From: Saccharomycopsis crataegensis
Lineage: Eukaryota > Ascomycota > Saccharomycetes > Ascoideales > Saccharomycopsidaceae
Direction: 5' to 3'
DNA: 64,000 nucleotides
Assembly: GCF_037102585.1 (NCBI RefSeq)
Contig: NW_027043830.1
Location: forward strand, 186,001-250,000
Position 1 is the first letter of the stretch. Each line of letters starts with the position of its first letter. A model generated the notes under the pieces. The model saw only the letters and a program-made list of their open reading frames with translations, did no database searches and had not been told where the DNA came from. Below, one piece after another: positions 52,625 through 62,930 of the stretch. The position numbers and the translations under genes are program-made.

Positions 52625-53869
52625 TCATGAGTCTTCTTTCCAAATCTTGATAGTTTTGTCCGCTTCTCCAGTTATCAATCTACTTCCACTTTTATCAAAA
52701 GTACTGACAAAAATCCCGCCCTCACTATCAATTGATCCTGGCATTTTTGTAGTCTCCGATTCCTGGAATTTCACCCCAGTTTTGTAATCATAAAAGTTCA
52801 TTGATCCATTATCGGCTCCACTAAATAACACACCATCATGATTGACGCTCAAAGTGTTGATAATGGAATTATGCGGCGGTGTGAAGTCTTCAATATAATT
52901 GCCTTCTGGAAAAGCCCATTTTTTGATTTGATTTGGAGAAGCAGTCACAAATGAGTTCTCAAAGGAGTTTAATGATAGAGCTCTTACACTCTTTGAATGA
53001 TTGGTTAGAACCTTCATCGTTTTACCAGCAACGATATCCCACAATCTGATTGTCCCATCTGATGAAGTGCTAATAATCTGAGGATCAACTGCTCTAGCCT
53101 TGACGTTCAAGACATTAGAATTGTGTCCAGTCATAACATGAATCGGTACTCTAGTTCTCATATCCCATAACCTAACTGATGAGTCTCTGCCCCCAGTAAC
53201 GAGAACATCTAGCGTTGGATGAAGATCAATGGAATATACTGCAGATAAATGGCCATAATAGTCTCGTACAATGGCGTTTCTTTCCAAATCCCAGCATTTA
53301 ATAGTTTTATCCTCGGAGCATGAAAACATGTATGGGTGTCTGTCCGATATAGAAATCCCTCTGACCGCCATAATATGACCCGTTAGTGTCAATTTCAATT
53401 TGGCAGAGGCAAGATCCCAGATTTTAATTGTACTATCCACTGATCCTGAAGCAAACCACTCATTATCCGGCTCAACACAAAGACTTCTTACCCAGCCAGT
53501 ATGCCCTGCTATTACTCTCATTAATTTCCAGGAAGGATGATATTCTGGCTCATCTCGCTGCTGTGACTTATGGCGCTCAATAATTTTTTCAGACAAACTT
53601 TTGGCGGAAATTCCCAAAGTCTTCTTCTCTGCTTTTATTAATGAGAGTTCATTAGATATATTGTTTGTTTCTGAGGTATTTCCTTGTATTATTTGATTCA
53701 AATTTCTAGAAACAGAGGTTCCTTTGGTGATTGTTGAATTGATCTTGGAAAATTTGTACAACTCCGAGAAACTGTTCAATTCATCTAGAGATTTTTCATC
53801 ATAGTGTTCAGACTCCTGTGCAAACAAGATCTTTCTCCTCTCTATCAACCTATCCACTAAGTCTTTCAT
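52625..53869 (-). CDS. PRP46: PRP46, spliceosomal NineTeen-complex WD40 protein
   Basis: Prp46 (human PLRG1) is a core WD40 protein of the Prp19/NTC complex that activates the spliceosome. The 414-residue product starts at the ATG at 53869; the frame upstream has no ATG. A short N-terminal helical part is followed by a seven-bladed propeller from about residue 120, with the family's [18 protein letters not shown] opening, IKIWDL, IKCWDL, VRLWDM, IRLWDI and the final IKIWKEDS. The blade [15 protein letters not shown] and [11 protein letters not shown] match PLRG1 as I remember it. Within this coding sequence I found no CTG codon by eye. Confidence 0.95.
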   Translation of the reverse strand: MKDLVDRLIERRKILFAQESEHYDEKSLDELNSFSELYKFSKINSTITKGTSVSRNLNQIIQGNTSETNNISNELSLIKAEKKTLGISAKSLSEKIIERHKSQQRDEPEYHPSWKLMRVIAGHTGWVRSLCVEPDNEWFASGSVDSTIKIWDLASAKLKLTLTGHIMAVRGISISDRHPYMFSCSEDKTIKCWDLERNAIVRDYYGHLSAVYSIDLHPTLDVLVTGGRDSSVRLWDMRTRVPIHVMTGHNSNVLNVKARAVDPQIISTSSDGTIRLWDIVAGKTMKVLTNHSKSVRALSLNSFENSFVTASPNQIKKWAFPEGNYIEDFTPPHNSIINTLSVNHDGVLFSGADNGSMNFYDYKTGVKFQESETTKMPGSIDSEGGIFVSTFDKSGSRLITGEADKTIKIWKEDS

Positions 53870-53994
53870 GGTTAATTCAATATATGATATATATCCTGTA
53901 ATAAACACACCATCGTCATCACCAACAATAACATGAACAAGAGGAAGAAGGAAAAAAAAAAAAGCGGTGATGCCTCTTTGATCATGTGATCATT

Positions 53995-54004
53995 ATCACG
54001 TGAT
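53995..54004. promoter_or_regulatory. Palindromic CACGTG site, Cbf1-type, shared promoter
   Basis: ATCACGTGAT, a perfect 10-bp palindrome between divergent PRP46 and KIP2. A near copy with one base changed (ATCATGTGAT, 53981-53990) precedes it by four bases. The flanks match the Cbf1 consensus RTCACGTG. Function inferred. Confidence 0.55.
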
Positions 54005-54176
54005 AAAAATACCCAAAGGTAAACAAACAACGGCTTTCCCTAATGGAAACATTTGCCCTGATAATAACATACTGTTATTGTCGTACCAACTACTTGCTAT
54101 CACCAGTCAATAGTTTCCTCTGGGATAGTGTCAATTAGACAAATAACCAGAGAAACATATAATCAAGGAGATAACA

Positions 54177-56315
54177 ATGTCGAATTTCACGGTTCCTAGG
54201 TTGTCGCCTAATAAGAGACAATCTTATCGTCCACCGTCAAGGCAAAATGGTTCATCCGCAATTAGCACTGGCGGGTCCCTTAGACGTCCAGCATCCACTA
54301 TGTCTCTTAGGTCTACGTCTAGTGGCATTAGAAGGCCATCAACGCCAGTTTCCTCGCTTAGAAACACCAGTGGTAGCATGATATCTTCCAGAGCTTCCAG
54401 TCCAAATTCAAGCAGACCTTCGTCAAGTTTGAGCAGTAGATCCACAAGACCAGTGAGTTCCATGAGTGGATTGAGTCTGCGTTCTAGTACTTTTAATGAG
54501 AACATTTATAGCGGCACCATCATGGTTTCTGTGAGACCTAGGCCACTTCGTGAACAGGTGAAAACTTCGTGGATGATCGACAGTGATGAAAGTACAATCT
54601 ATTCCCCTGAACTTGGTGATTTCACTTTTGATAGTGTATTTGGTAACGAGGTAAACAATCAGGACGTTTACAATACCTCAGTTGCCGATATTGTTAATAA
54701 GACTTTGGATGGGTTCAACGGTACGGTGTTTGCGTACGGTATCACCGGTTCCGGTAAAACCCATTCCATGCAAGGCAGTCCTTCTGATCCAGGTATTATT
54801 CCTTTGGCGGTAACCGAGATATTCAACTTCATCAATGAAAACAGCCATATCAAAAATTATTCTGTGAAAGTCTCGTATTTGGAAATATACAATGAGAAAA
54901 TATTGGATCTTCTTCAGCCAGAAAATTCAAGCACCCCTCAAGCTTTTTCTTCCGCCTCCAACCCTTCTACAAATGATTTAAAGATCAGGGATGATCCAAT
55001 GACTGGTGTGAAAGTTGTTGGGTTATCTGAGGAACCTGTCAACAGTGTTGATGAATTACTTTCAGTAATAGAACGGGGTCATATGTCCAGAAAGACGGGG
55101 GAAACAGAATTTAATAGCCGTTCATCAAGATCACATGCTATTGTGTTGATCAGAATTTGTAGTATTGACATACTAACTAAGGCTGAGACTGTGTCAACAT
55201 TGAGTCTTTGCGATTTAGCTGGTTCTGAAAGAGCGGCTACCCAAACTGCCCGTCGAAAAGAAGGGGCTTACATTAATAAATCGTTATTGGCCTTAAGTAC
55301 TGCGATTGCCAAATTGAGTGCCGCTTCAACTTCCAAAACAAATAGTAATGTTGGGCATATTCCATTCAGAGATTCGAAGTTAACGAGATTATTGCAACCG
55401 TCATTATCCGGTAATTCTGTGATTTCTATTCTTTGTACCGTACATCTAGGAGAACAAAGTTATTCCGAAACAGTTAGTACATTGAGGTTTGCTGCCAAGG
55501 CAAAGAATATCACTTTAAACGCCAGTAAACATGAGCTACTAGGAGGAAGTAATAGTGAGAAAGATCGAGTGATTGAAAAGTTGCAGAATGCTATTCAGAA
55601 ACAGAAGGTCGAGATCGAGTTATTAAAGGCTTCCAATGGGTTGAATAGTTTATCAATTTCCAGTTTGGGCCCACTTTCGGAATCTTCTTCTTCTTCTTCT
55701 GACTCGTTGAGGCTTAGGGATGTTAACGCACAATTGGCTTCTGAAAACAGATTGTTGACGGAAAGAGTCGAGCACTTGTCGAGATTGATGGATGAGAAAA
55801 GAACGGAAAATGTAATCCTCAAAACCGACATCATGACCTCTCTAACATCCGTTGGTACGTTATTGAATAACCCAACAGTATTGCGAAACTTGGAGGAATT
55901 GTTCAGAGATCAAGCCACAGAAATTGAAGAATACAACAGTTATATCCTGCACCTTGAGAATGAATTGGGGAAATACGAATATAAGAAATACTTTGGTGAA
56001 AGCCAAAACCAGCCTGATTCATCACCTGCTGTGGTAGCGGTAGTTGTCAATGATGAAAATATAGAATGTCCACTTTCCCCAATCTCCGACCTGGACATGA
56101 ATGGTGGATACAAGACCCATGGACTAGTGTCACCAAGCAAGGTTAGAAATAACGTATTGAAGAATGGTAATCAAAGGGAACTACAAAGTTTGATCGAAAC
56201 TCAAAAGGAAGAAATCGATGACTTGAAAGAATCCATTAAGAATAAGGATAAGATCATCAAGGCTTTGCGAACGAGTAGTAGGTTTAAGAATTCCTTGAGT
56301 ACCGATTTACAATAG
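54177..56315 (+). CDS. KIP2: KIP2, kinesin-7-like microtubule motor
   Basis: Kip2 is a plus-end-directed kinesin that stabilises cytoplasmic microtubules and carries Bik1 and Kar9/dynein cargo to their tips. The 712-residue product has a Ser/Arg/Pro-rich N-terminus (1-105), typical of Kip2 and a target of Cdk/GSK3-type kinases. The motor domain (about 112-445) has GITGSGKTHS (188-197), SSRSHAIVLI, LSLCDLAGSERA and HIPFRDSKLTRLL. A coiled coil follows at about 465-490 and 515-550, with a C-terminal helical part. Length matches S. cerevisiae Kip2 (706). It is divergent from PRP46 with 307 bp between the starts. Confidence 0.93.
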   Translation: MSNFTVPRLSPNKRQSYRPPSRQNGSSAISTGGSLRRPASTMSLRSTSSGIRRPSTPVSSLRNTSGSMISSRASSPNSSRPSSSLSSRSTRPVSSMSGLSLRSSTFNENIYSGTIMVSVRPRPLREQVKTSWMIDSDESTIYSPELGDFTFDSVFGNEVNNQDVYNTSVADIVNKTLDGFNGTVFAYGITGSGKTHSMQGSPSDPGIIPLAVTEIFNFINENSHIKNYSVKVSYLEIYNEKILDLLQPENSSTPQAFSSASNPSTNDLKIRDDPMTGVKVVGLSEEPVNSVDELLSVIERGHMSRKTGETEFNSRSSRSHAIVLIRICSIDILTKAETVSTLSLCDLAGSERAATQTARRKEGAYINKSLLALSTAIAKLSAASTSKTNSNVGHIPFRDSKLTRLLQPSLSGNSVISILCTVHLGEQSYSETVSTLRFAAKAKNITLNASKHELLGGSNSEKDRVIEKLQNAIQKQKVEIELLKASNGLNSLSISSLGPLSESSSSSSDSLRLRDVNAQLASENRLLTERVEHLSRLMDEKRTENVILKTDIMTSLTSVGTLLNNPTVLRNLEELFRDQATEIEEYNSYILHLENELGKYEYKKYFGESQNQPDSSPAVVAVVVNDENIECPLSPISDLDMNGGYKTHGLVSPSKVRNNVLKNGNQRELQSLIETQKEEIDDLKESIKNKDKIIKALRTSSRFKNSLSTDLQ

Positions 56316-56654
56316 ATAACTCTGCTTGCTAACATCCCCTCGCAAGCGTCTGGATTATTATTTTTTTTTTATTCTATTAGAGAGGATAATTTTCAGCTAA
56401 TCAGTATTATAGTTGCCATGATTTTTTGTTCATTTATTTATTTATTTTGTTATATATTGCTCCTAACGTGTTTCTGTAATAGTAATTAATTATATCGTAT
56501 TTCTAGTAAGTTTATTCGTTTTCTTTCTTGGTATTCGCTACTGAATATTACGAATTACGAACCTTATATGTTATTTAAGCCAGCATTCAGGACTAATCAG
56601 GAAAAATAGAACAAATCACAAGATTGAAGCCAAATGACAAACAATAAAAGCCAG

Positions 56655-56701
<47 letters not shown>

Positions 56702-56892
56702 ACAAAATCTTTATATGAAAAAATGGTGGGAACATGGATACACTATGAAGAGGAGGAGGGGAAAAAATTGATATGAAAAAGTAAAAGCGTTAAGGAGAGG
56801 AGAAGATTGCAAAAATAATAAAGTCAATAAAACTATGAAAAAAGGATGAACAAAGGAAAATGATATTAAATTTGGTGATGTAAATTGTATGA
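56316..56892. other. Intergenic with a 45-base A tract
   Basis: Convergent 3' regions of KIP2 and KAP95. An uninterrupted A45 tract at 56655-56699 is by far the longest homopolymer of the window. No gene is seen. Confidence 0.8.
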
Positions 56893-59496
56893 TTACTTAA
56901 TGAGTTTTCTGGCCCATTTAGCTGTAAATCTAGTATTGTCAGAGAAACTTGGATTTTTCTGCACATGCTTAACAAATTCCAAAATCCAATCTTGGGCTAA
57001 AAGAGGTTTGATGTCATCCCCGTACATTTGGGCCAAGTCACCAATCAAACCAACGGTAGAACCGCAAACTGAATCGGTACCAGCAAAGTTCACATCGGCT
57101 GGGATCGATGCCAAGAATTGGAAAATCGTTTGAACATGTGGATAGATAGCTTGTGGATTGTTATGGAAACCAGCAATAATACCAACGTAGGCATCCAATA
57201 CTGATTCTTTGACATTGAAGATATAGTCAAAAGATTCGATGGACCCATCTTCTGGTTGCAAGTTTTGAGCAGCAGCCAAGATCTTCATAACAACTTCCAA
57301 ATATGGGGCAAACAAGTCACCGATTGATGAAGCAATGTCACCGAAACACGAAATAATAATTGGTCTCAAATCCTTAGGAATGTCTGGGTTTGACAAGTTA
57401 TTACCCAAAATATTCATAATATCATTACAATACGGAGCGAGGTCAGCTTGCAATGATCTAGCAATATCGGCAACCAAGCCAACAGCAGTTTTACAAGTTG
57501 TTGATTCTGTATTGACTAAAGCCTTTGACAAGAATGGCAAAAACACTGGCATGTACTTGTTGAAGTCAGAGTCAATAGAAGAAGCAATAGCACTGATAGC
57601 AATGAAAATGTCTTCTTCGATCACTGATTTAGAACCATGTTGTTCTTGTTGAGATGTCAATAACTTCAAAAAGATCTCCATTAGATTATCACTAACGGCA
57701 GAAACTTCTTTCTTGGCTCTTCTGATGACATTGGTCAACAAACTCAAAATGTTACTTTGTAATTCTTCCAAATTAACTTTATCTTCATTATTTTGAACTT
57801 GGCTTGCCATTGTTATTGTGTATTCCAAACGGCTCAAAACTTCCGTAGCAATATTGTTGACAAATGGCATACAGTCTCTTGGAGCAAACAAAACCAAGAT
57901 GGATAAGGCTTCGTAAGCAGAAGTTCTAGCACTGGCTTCGTTTTCACCTCTGCTAGATAATTCAATCAATAATGGGACAAGAACTTCGTAATATTTAGAT
58001 AAGGCGCATGTTTCTAATTCCTCAGAATCTGATGATATTTGTTCTATGAGGTTGATTAGAGTCCAGCAACAGTTTGTGGAAACCTTAGGGTGATCTTTCA
58101 AACCATCAACAATTGCGGTGATAACTTGATCCAAATATTGTTCTGACGCCACTGCATCAATAACCAAATCAGCAATTCTACCCAAACACCAAGCAACAGT
58201 TTCCTTGACTTGTAAATTATCATCTTTCATCAACCCTAAGATTGGGGTCAACGCTTCACCAATAAGGCTCTTCAATTTGTCATTATCAGGACCATCCAAA
58301 ATGGAACCAAAGGCCATAATAGCGGCTTCCCTATCTCTCCAGTTTGTAGAGCCAATATTAGATTCCACAAAGTTCAAAGTTGGTTGAACAACGTAATTTC
58401 CAACATTTTGGGCAAATAATTGTAAACAAGCACCAGCAGCCATAGCAACACTCCAACTGTCATCTTCGGCATCTTCATTCTGTTTGGTCAACAAGGTCAA
58501 CAAAGTTGGTAATACATCCTGAATAGCACCGACAGCAAAGTTATAAATAACTAAATCTTGAGCATCTGCTGCTAATAGCTGATCCCCATATTCTTGCTTT
58601 CTCAAACTTCTGTCAATTTCCTCTTCACAAACTGTCGACCAAAATTCTATAGCCATACACGATACTTTTTCATCTGGGCTTTGCATACCGCTGACTGTCA
58701 AAGAATAAAGCGCCTTTTCCATATATAAACTCATGTGGTTGTAATAAAGGCTCATGATTTTTGCCAAAGCACCATAAGCAGAAGCCTTCAAGTCACTATC
58801 ATCAGATTGAGTAGCTTCACACACAACTTGCATAATATAGTTTCTTTCACCTTCTCTTTGGAAATTTTGTCTAATGAACTCCAATGAGTTGACAAGGGCA
58901 TTGATAGCCGTCAATCTCACATCTATGGAAGGTTCGGAAGTTTGTGCACCTTGAACAATAGCCAAGAGAATACCGTTTGCTTGACTCACAATCCCTGGAT
59001 TACTAGGATCAGCATTCTCACAAATATAACCAATGGTTAAAAGAGCGGCCTTCTTCACAGCCACTGGCTTGTCACTCTTAGTATTTTCCACAATTACAGT
59101 TATTAAATTGGACCATTCGGATCTTGGAAGATCAATGTCAGCAATGGCAGCCACCAATTGAGCGATAGATCTTCCAACTCTTTCATCAGAGCTCAAAAGT
59201 GTTTTGAGCGATGAGTCTCTAATTTGCTGTTTGATTTCTTCTTCCAAACCAATCCAGCGCTCGGCTTGTTCCTTCTTTCTCTTTGGATTTTTTGATGTCA
59301 ATTGATTCTTGAGGGCAATGGCAGCCAACATACGAACTTCAACCTTTACGCTTTCATCTGCCAAAGTTTGGGTTAAAAGGCCAATGAACATAACAAAGTT
59401 CTCGACGGCAGCCGTTTCCAATTGAGCAGTGGCCTCTTCTCTTGTGTTTGCATCGAGCCCTAAAAGAGCATTTTCAAGAACTTGAGCGATATCCAT
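56893..59496 (-). CDS. KAP95: KAP95, importin beta-1
   Basis: Karyopherin beta that carries NLS cargo with Srp1 (importin alpha) through nuclear pores and releases it on binding RanGTP. The 867-residue product is made of HEAT repeats along its length, with the family N-terminus (LENALLGLDANTREEATAQLE) and the LTIGYICENADP segment. Acidic loop residues typical of importin beta (TKQNEDAEDDSWSVAMAAGACLQLFA) are present, and the C-terminus ends FTAKWARKLIK. S. cerevisiae Kap95 has 861 residues. Codon choice is strongly biased and I found no CTG in the whole coding sequence by eye, fitting a highly expressed gene in a CTG-avoiding genome. The ATG at 59496 is used. Confidence 0.97.
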   Translation of the reverse strand: MDIAQVLENALLGLDANTREEATAQLETAAVENFVMFIGLLTQTLADESVKVEVRMLAAIALKNQLTSKNPKRKKEQAERWIGLEEEIKQQIRDSSLKTLLSSDERVGRSIAQLVAAIADIDLPRSEWSNLITVIVENTKSDKPVAVKKAALLTIGYICENADPSNPGIVSQANGILLAIVQGAQTSEPSIDVRLTAINALVNSLEFIRQNFQREGERNYIMQVVCEATQSDDSDLKASAYGALAKIMSLYYNHMSLYMEKALYSLTVSGMQSPDEKVSCMAIEFWSTVCEEEIDRSLRKQEYGDQLLAADAQDLVIYNFAVGAIQDVLPTLLTLLTKQNEDAEDDSWSVAMAAGACLQLFAQNVGNYVVQPTLNFVESNIGSTNWRDREAAIMAFGSILDGPDNDKLKSLIGEALTPILGLMKDDNLQVKETVAWCLGRIADLVIDAVASEQYLDQVITAIVDGLKDHPKVSTNCCWTLINLIEQISSDSEELETCALSKYYEVLVPLLIELSSRGENEASARTSAYEALSILVLFAPRDCMPFVNNIATEVLSRLEYTITMASQVQNNEDKVNLEELQSNILSLLTNVIRRAKKEVSAVSDNLMEIFLKLLTSQQEQHGSKSVIEEDIFIAISAIASSIDSDFNKYMPVFLPFLSKALVNTESTTCKTAVGLVADIARSLQADLAPYCNDIMNILGNNLSNPDIPKDLRPIIISCFGDIASSIGDLFAPYLEVVMKILAAAQNLQPEDGSIESFDYIFNVKESVLDAYVGIIAGFHNNPQAIYPHVQTIFQFLASIPADVNFAGTDSVCGSTVGLIGDLAQMYGDDIKPLLAQDWILEFVKHVQKNPSFSDNTRFTAKWARKLIK

Positions 59497-60264
59497 AATT
59501 GCTTTTGATTTCTAAACTCGAAGGGTATAAATATTCAGCAATTAGCGATTGATGAGTAGTCAAATATCTTGAAGACAAAAAAAAATCTCAAAGTTTTCTT
59601 TCTTTTCGTTTCCTTTTTTTAGGGCAATAGAATAATGAGAATACAGATAACAGAAAAATTGGATTGAGAGTCTAATTGATCCTAATTCTATCACTGGAAC
59701 TTTTTCTTTCCTCCCGAATTTATCCCTTTTGATTACTGGTTATCAAACAGAAGTCTAATTACACCATGGATGAATCGAATTTGGGAAAAAATTATTTTAA
59801 CAAATCAGAAAAAAAAATCGATCTGGTGTCAAGGTGTTTGGTGGGGGGTTTTCTACCCCTCGCTCCTGTAGCATTTACAAATATTTCTCCATCAGCTATT
59901 TTTTTTGATTTAATATTAGTTGTTTTTATTTCTGGGTTTCTCTTATTTTATTATATATTATTGTATTTGTTCTAATACTCTCCCAGAAATAAGCTTGAAT
60001 TTATTAAGGTTACAATTGTTTTCAGAAAATCAAAATGGTTTAGAACCACCAAAATTATAGAATTACAAGCCGTTTATTATTATCTAATTATAATTACTAT
60101 TCCCAGGGAGAATATAGTATAAAGTTCTTCTTACTGAATGTTGAGCATTAAATTTGAGTTGGTACATGGTGCTATCTCCACAAGGAAATTGATGAAGCAT
60201 AACGAACACGATATATCGCTATAGCTCAAAAAAAAAGTCAAGACAAAGTCATGAAGTAAAAATT

Positions 60265-60324
<60 letters not shown>

Positions 60325-60790
60325 GTATTATTAGTACAGCACCACATTTACTAAAAAGAATGGGGTTTTTCAGAATAAAAAACATTGACACAAATATTCA
60401 TGAATAGTACTGCAAAATGAATATAATAGAGGAGTAAATTACCCTCTTTATAATTAATAATTATTTTTGCCGACCGGCTCATAAGACTCACTTACATTTT
60501 ATTTAGAGCCTCTGTGACTCATTAATATACAATTCACTGAGAATTCATCCATTCACTTTCGCGATGATATTCATCTTTCGATAAAAACTGGACTAAGCGT
60601 TGTATAAATGAAACAAAAAAAAGTTCCAAACATAATAGAAAGCAATATTATATTACTATATGTTATCCAAGTACACAAAATAGCGAAAATAGGCTTGGAG
60701 AAATCAAGAAATGAAATGTGATATACCATCACAGCGGGTCTATTAAAATTTATTAAGTCTGTTATAAATAATATTTCAACTTTTCGAAGT
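59497..60790. other. Intergenic with TAA microsatellite
   Basis: KAP95 promoter at the left. A TAA/ATA repeat of about 19 units lies at 60266-60323. A 69-codon frame at 59766-59975 starts with ATG and ends in a hydrophobic stretch, but the AT-rich composition explains it. The tRNA-Val begins at the right end. Confidence 0.55.
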
Positions 60791-60864
60791 GGTTTCGTGG
60801 TCTAGTTGGTTATGGCATCTGCTTAACACGCAGAACGTCCCCAGTTCGATCCTGGGCGAAATCA
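60791..60864 (+). tRNA. tRNA-Val(AAC)
   Basis: 74 nt, intronless. The acceptor stem GGTTTCG pairs with CGAAATC and the discriminator is A. The anticodon loop TTAACAC gives anticodon AAC (inosine-modified, reads GUU and GUC). The T arm is CCCAG-TTCGATC-CTGGG. The sequence matches S. cerevisiae tRNA-Val(AAC) almost base for base as I remember it. A run of T follows from 60865 as Pol III terminator. Confidence 0.98.
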
Positions 60865-61200
60865 TTTTTTTTTGCAAAAGCGATAGCTAAGCAAAAAAAA
60901 GTGTGCTAGTGTTTTGACGTTTGAAATATTGTTGACTTACCTATATTTTTTGTCTTTATTATCTGTTGCTGCGTATTAACCGCTACATTTGTTATAAAAG
61001 GGGTTCAACATCCCGATTCATTATCTCTGAATATCATATAAGAGCTACGGATTTCTTGTAAGAATATATTACTATATTAAATGAAATTATTGAGTAACTA
61101 TTCAAGGAAGGAAGAGACTACCACTTCAGGATTCTCAGTCTAGTTTTTCAAATTAACTTGCGGATCTTAGCACAAATTTATGTTTCATACTAAGATATTA
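60865..61200. other. Intergenic, tRNA-Val downstream
   Basis: Pol III terminator T run, then AT-rich sequence up to the 3' end of the DUF1766 gene. No LTR end or tRNA-linked element is recognisable. Confidence 0.5.
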
Positions 61201-62336
61201 TTATAAAGGAAGAGAAGAATTAGCTAATGGAACTAAAGTCATTTTCATGCTTTTATTTTCCCAAATTTGGCTCTCCATATTATGACATATGGACTCAATT
61301 TGCAAAAAAACTTCATTTAATCGCTGTTTAGGTATTCTAAACCACTCACGGTGTGTCACTGGTTTGCTCACTATTATATCTCCACCATTCAGGTCATACA
61401 CTTTGGATTTTTTCAAGGAGCAGTTATCACATTCCATTCCAAAAGCTCCAAATTTATCTCTCAACTGATTATGGATTTCTTTTTCTATCCTACTTAAATT
61501 ATTTCGGCAATGGAAACTGTTATCACACTCGTTAAAACACTTAAAAGTGGTTTTATTAATCATACCATGACCTCTGATATTCGGAAGAAACCTGTTAGGA
61601 TTAAAACTTAATTTATTCGTGCTGTAATAAGGATCCTCTATAGTGAGCTTGGAAAACAAAGCCCATAATGAGGAAGGAGAAGCTTTCTTAACAATGTCAG
61701 GACTGATTAGAGTTATATTTTTATTACATTGTCTCTGCCATTGTTGGATACGTTTTGCCACTGGTTGAACAGTTCGGCCAATTTTAACTAATATGAATTT
61801 TTTTGAATCAAACGACATTAATTCTGGCGAGGAAGATTCTTGACCGAGGGCCCTGATTTTCAAAAATTCATCACCTTTTGAGTCATGAACCAACAAATCC
61901 AGTAATGTGTACATGTAAATACTCCCCGCATTATTATTCTGATTTTTTTTCATCATGGCATTGCTGTCCTTGAGCAACTCTGCTCTTGTGCACTGGTGGT
62001 GAGGTGAGCCTTTGTCTGTGAATGCCACCCCCCAACTAATTTTTTCCTTGTCTCAATATTTTGAAATGGGATTGAGTTGGAAGGATTGTAAATGCTAGCA
62101 AAAGACGCAAAAGATTGTTGCATTAAGTCAAAGGCATTGGTCATATAGCCTATATTATTGAGCAATCTGGATTCCAAACGGTTAAATTTAATCTCGAATG
62201 TAACTTCCAATTTACTAAACATCAGTTCCAATGCATGTATAGTGTTATTGTCAACCGAAGCAGGCTGGGTTACAGCTTGCGTAGTTCTCGCCATGTCAGA
62301 AGTATTATTGGTGGCTTGATAATGCTCATAATTCAT
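61201..62336 (-). CDS. DUF1766/MUG113-type (GIY-YIG superfamily) protein, split in two frames
   Basis: Downstream frame (61201 to about 62028, 275 codons) has the T5orf172/MUG113 hallmarks: KFILVKIGRTVQPVAKRI, QQWQRQC, IEKEIHNQLRDKFGAFGMECDNC and THREWFRIP. This family is related to GIY-YIG nucleases; S. pombe Mug113 is meiotically up-regulated and function is unknown. The frame has no ATG at its head. An upstream frame starts with the ATG at 62336 (MNYEHYQATNNTSD, then a coiled-coil-like FSKLEVTFEIKFNRLES) and runs in another phase. The two frames switch at a run of six C on the plus strand (62028-62033, six G in the gene). One base of length difference there separates them. No intron fits. 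Could be a sequencing error in the homopolymer, a real frameshift allele, or frameshifting during translation. Confidence 0.65.
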
Positions 62337-62930
62337 TTTGTAACATTTTCATTTAACAGATTGGGAGATAATCTGTAAACCAGAAGCAATATTGAAAAGC
62401 AATATTACCTGGTTTTATGTGATGTTGAAAAAAAAGTTGCTCACCTTTCTTTTACAAATGTTCATACAATTTATTCATTCACTCATAAGTGTTATTTTGT
62501 ATTACAGAAAAAATTCATAATTTATGTTTTACAGATACGAAAATAAACAAGTAGTGAAATTGAAACCGTTAAGTTATAGTATATAATAATAATAGCGTGC
62601 TCAGAGGCACTAATATAAATTATGATAATAATATAATAAGAATAAGGCTTTCTGAACAAAATGATTGTCGATTGCTACCCAGAAATAATGAAAAACTAAC
62701 CATAATAATAAAAATAATGATAAAGAATATTTTTAGTTAAGTAAAGTAACTGAAATATATTAAGAAACCGCTTTATACTAGCTCACAAGGGATATTGAAT
62801 CCAATTATATATTTCATTCATGAATAATTGCTTACGTTTTTTTGTTTTTTTTTGAAATTTTAAGTATGCAGCTATATATATGCCGCATTATAATTACATA
62901 AAACAAGTTTAACAATATATTAGTAACATG
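62337..62930. other. Intergenic, upstream of the DUF1766 gene
   Basis: AT-rich, with ATAATA words and a T9 tract near 62840. No gene is seen. Confidence 0.5.

Noticed and set aside
59766-59975. ATG-started 69-codon frame with a hydrophobic end
   Set aside because: Hydrophobicity follows from T-rich sequence; no family resemblance. Small membrane peptide not excluded.
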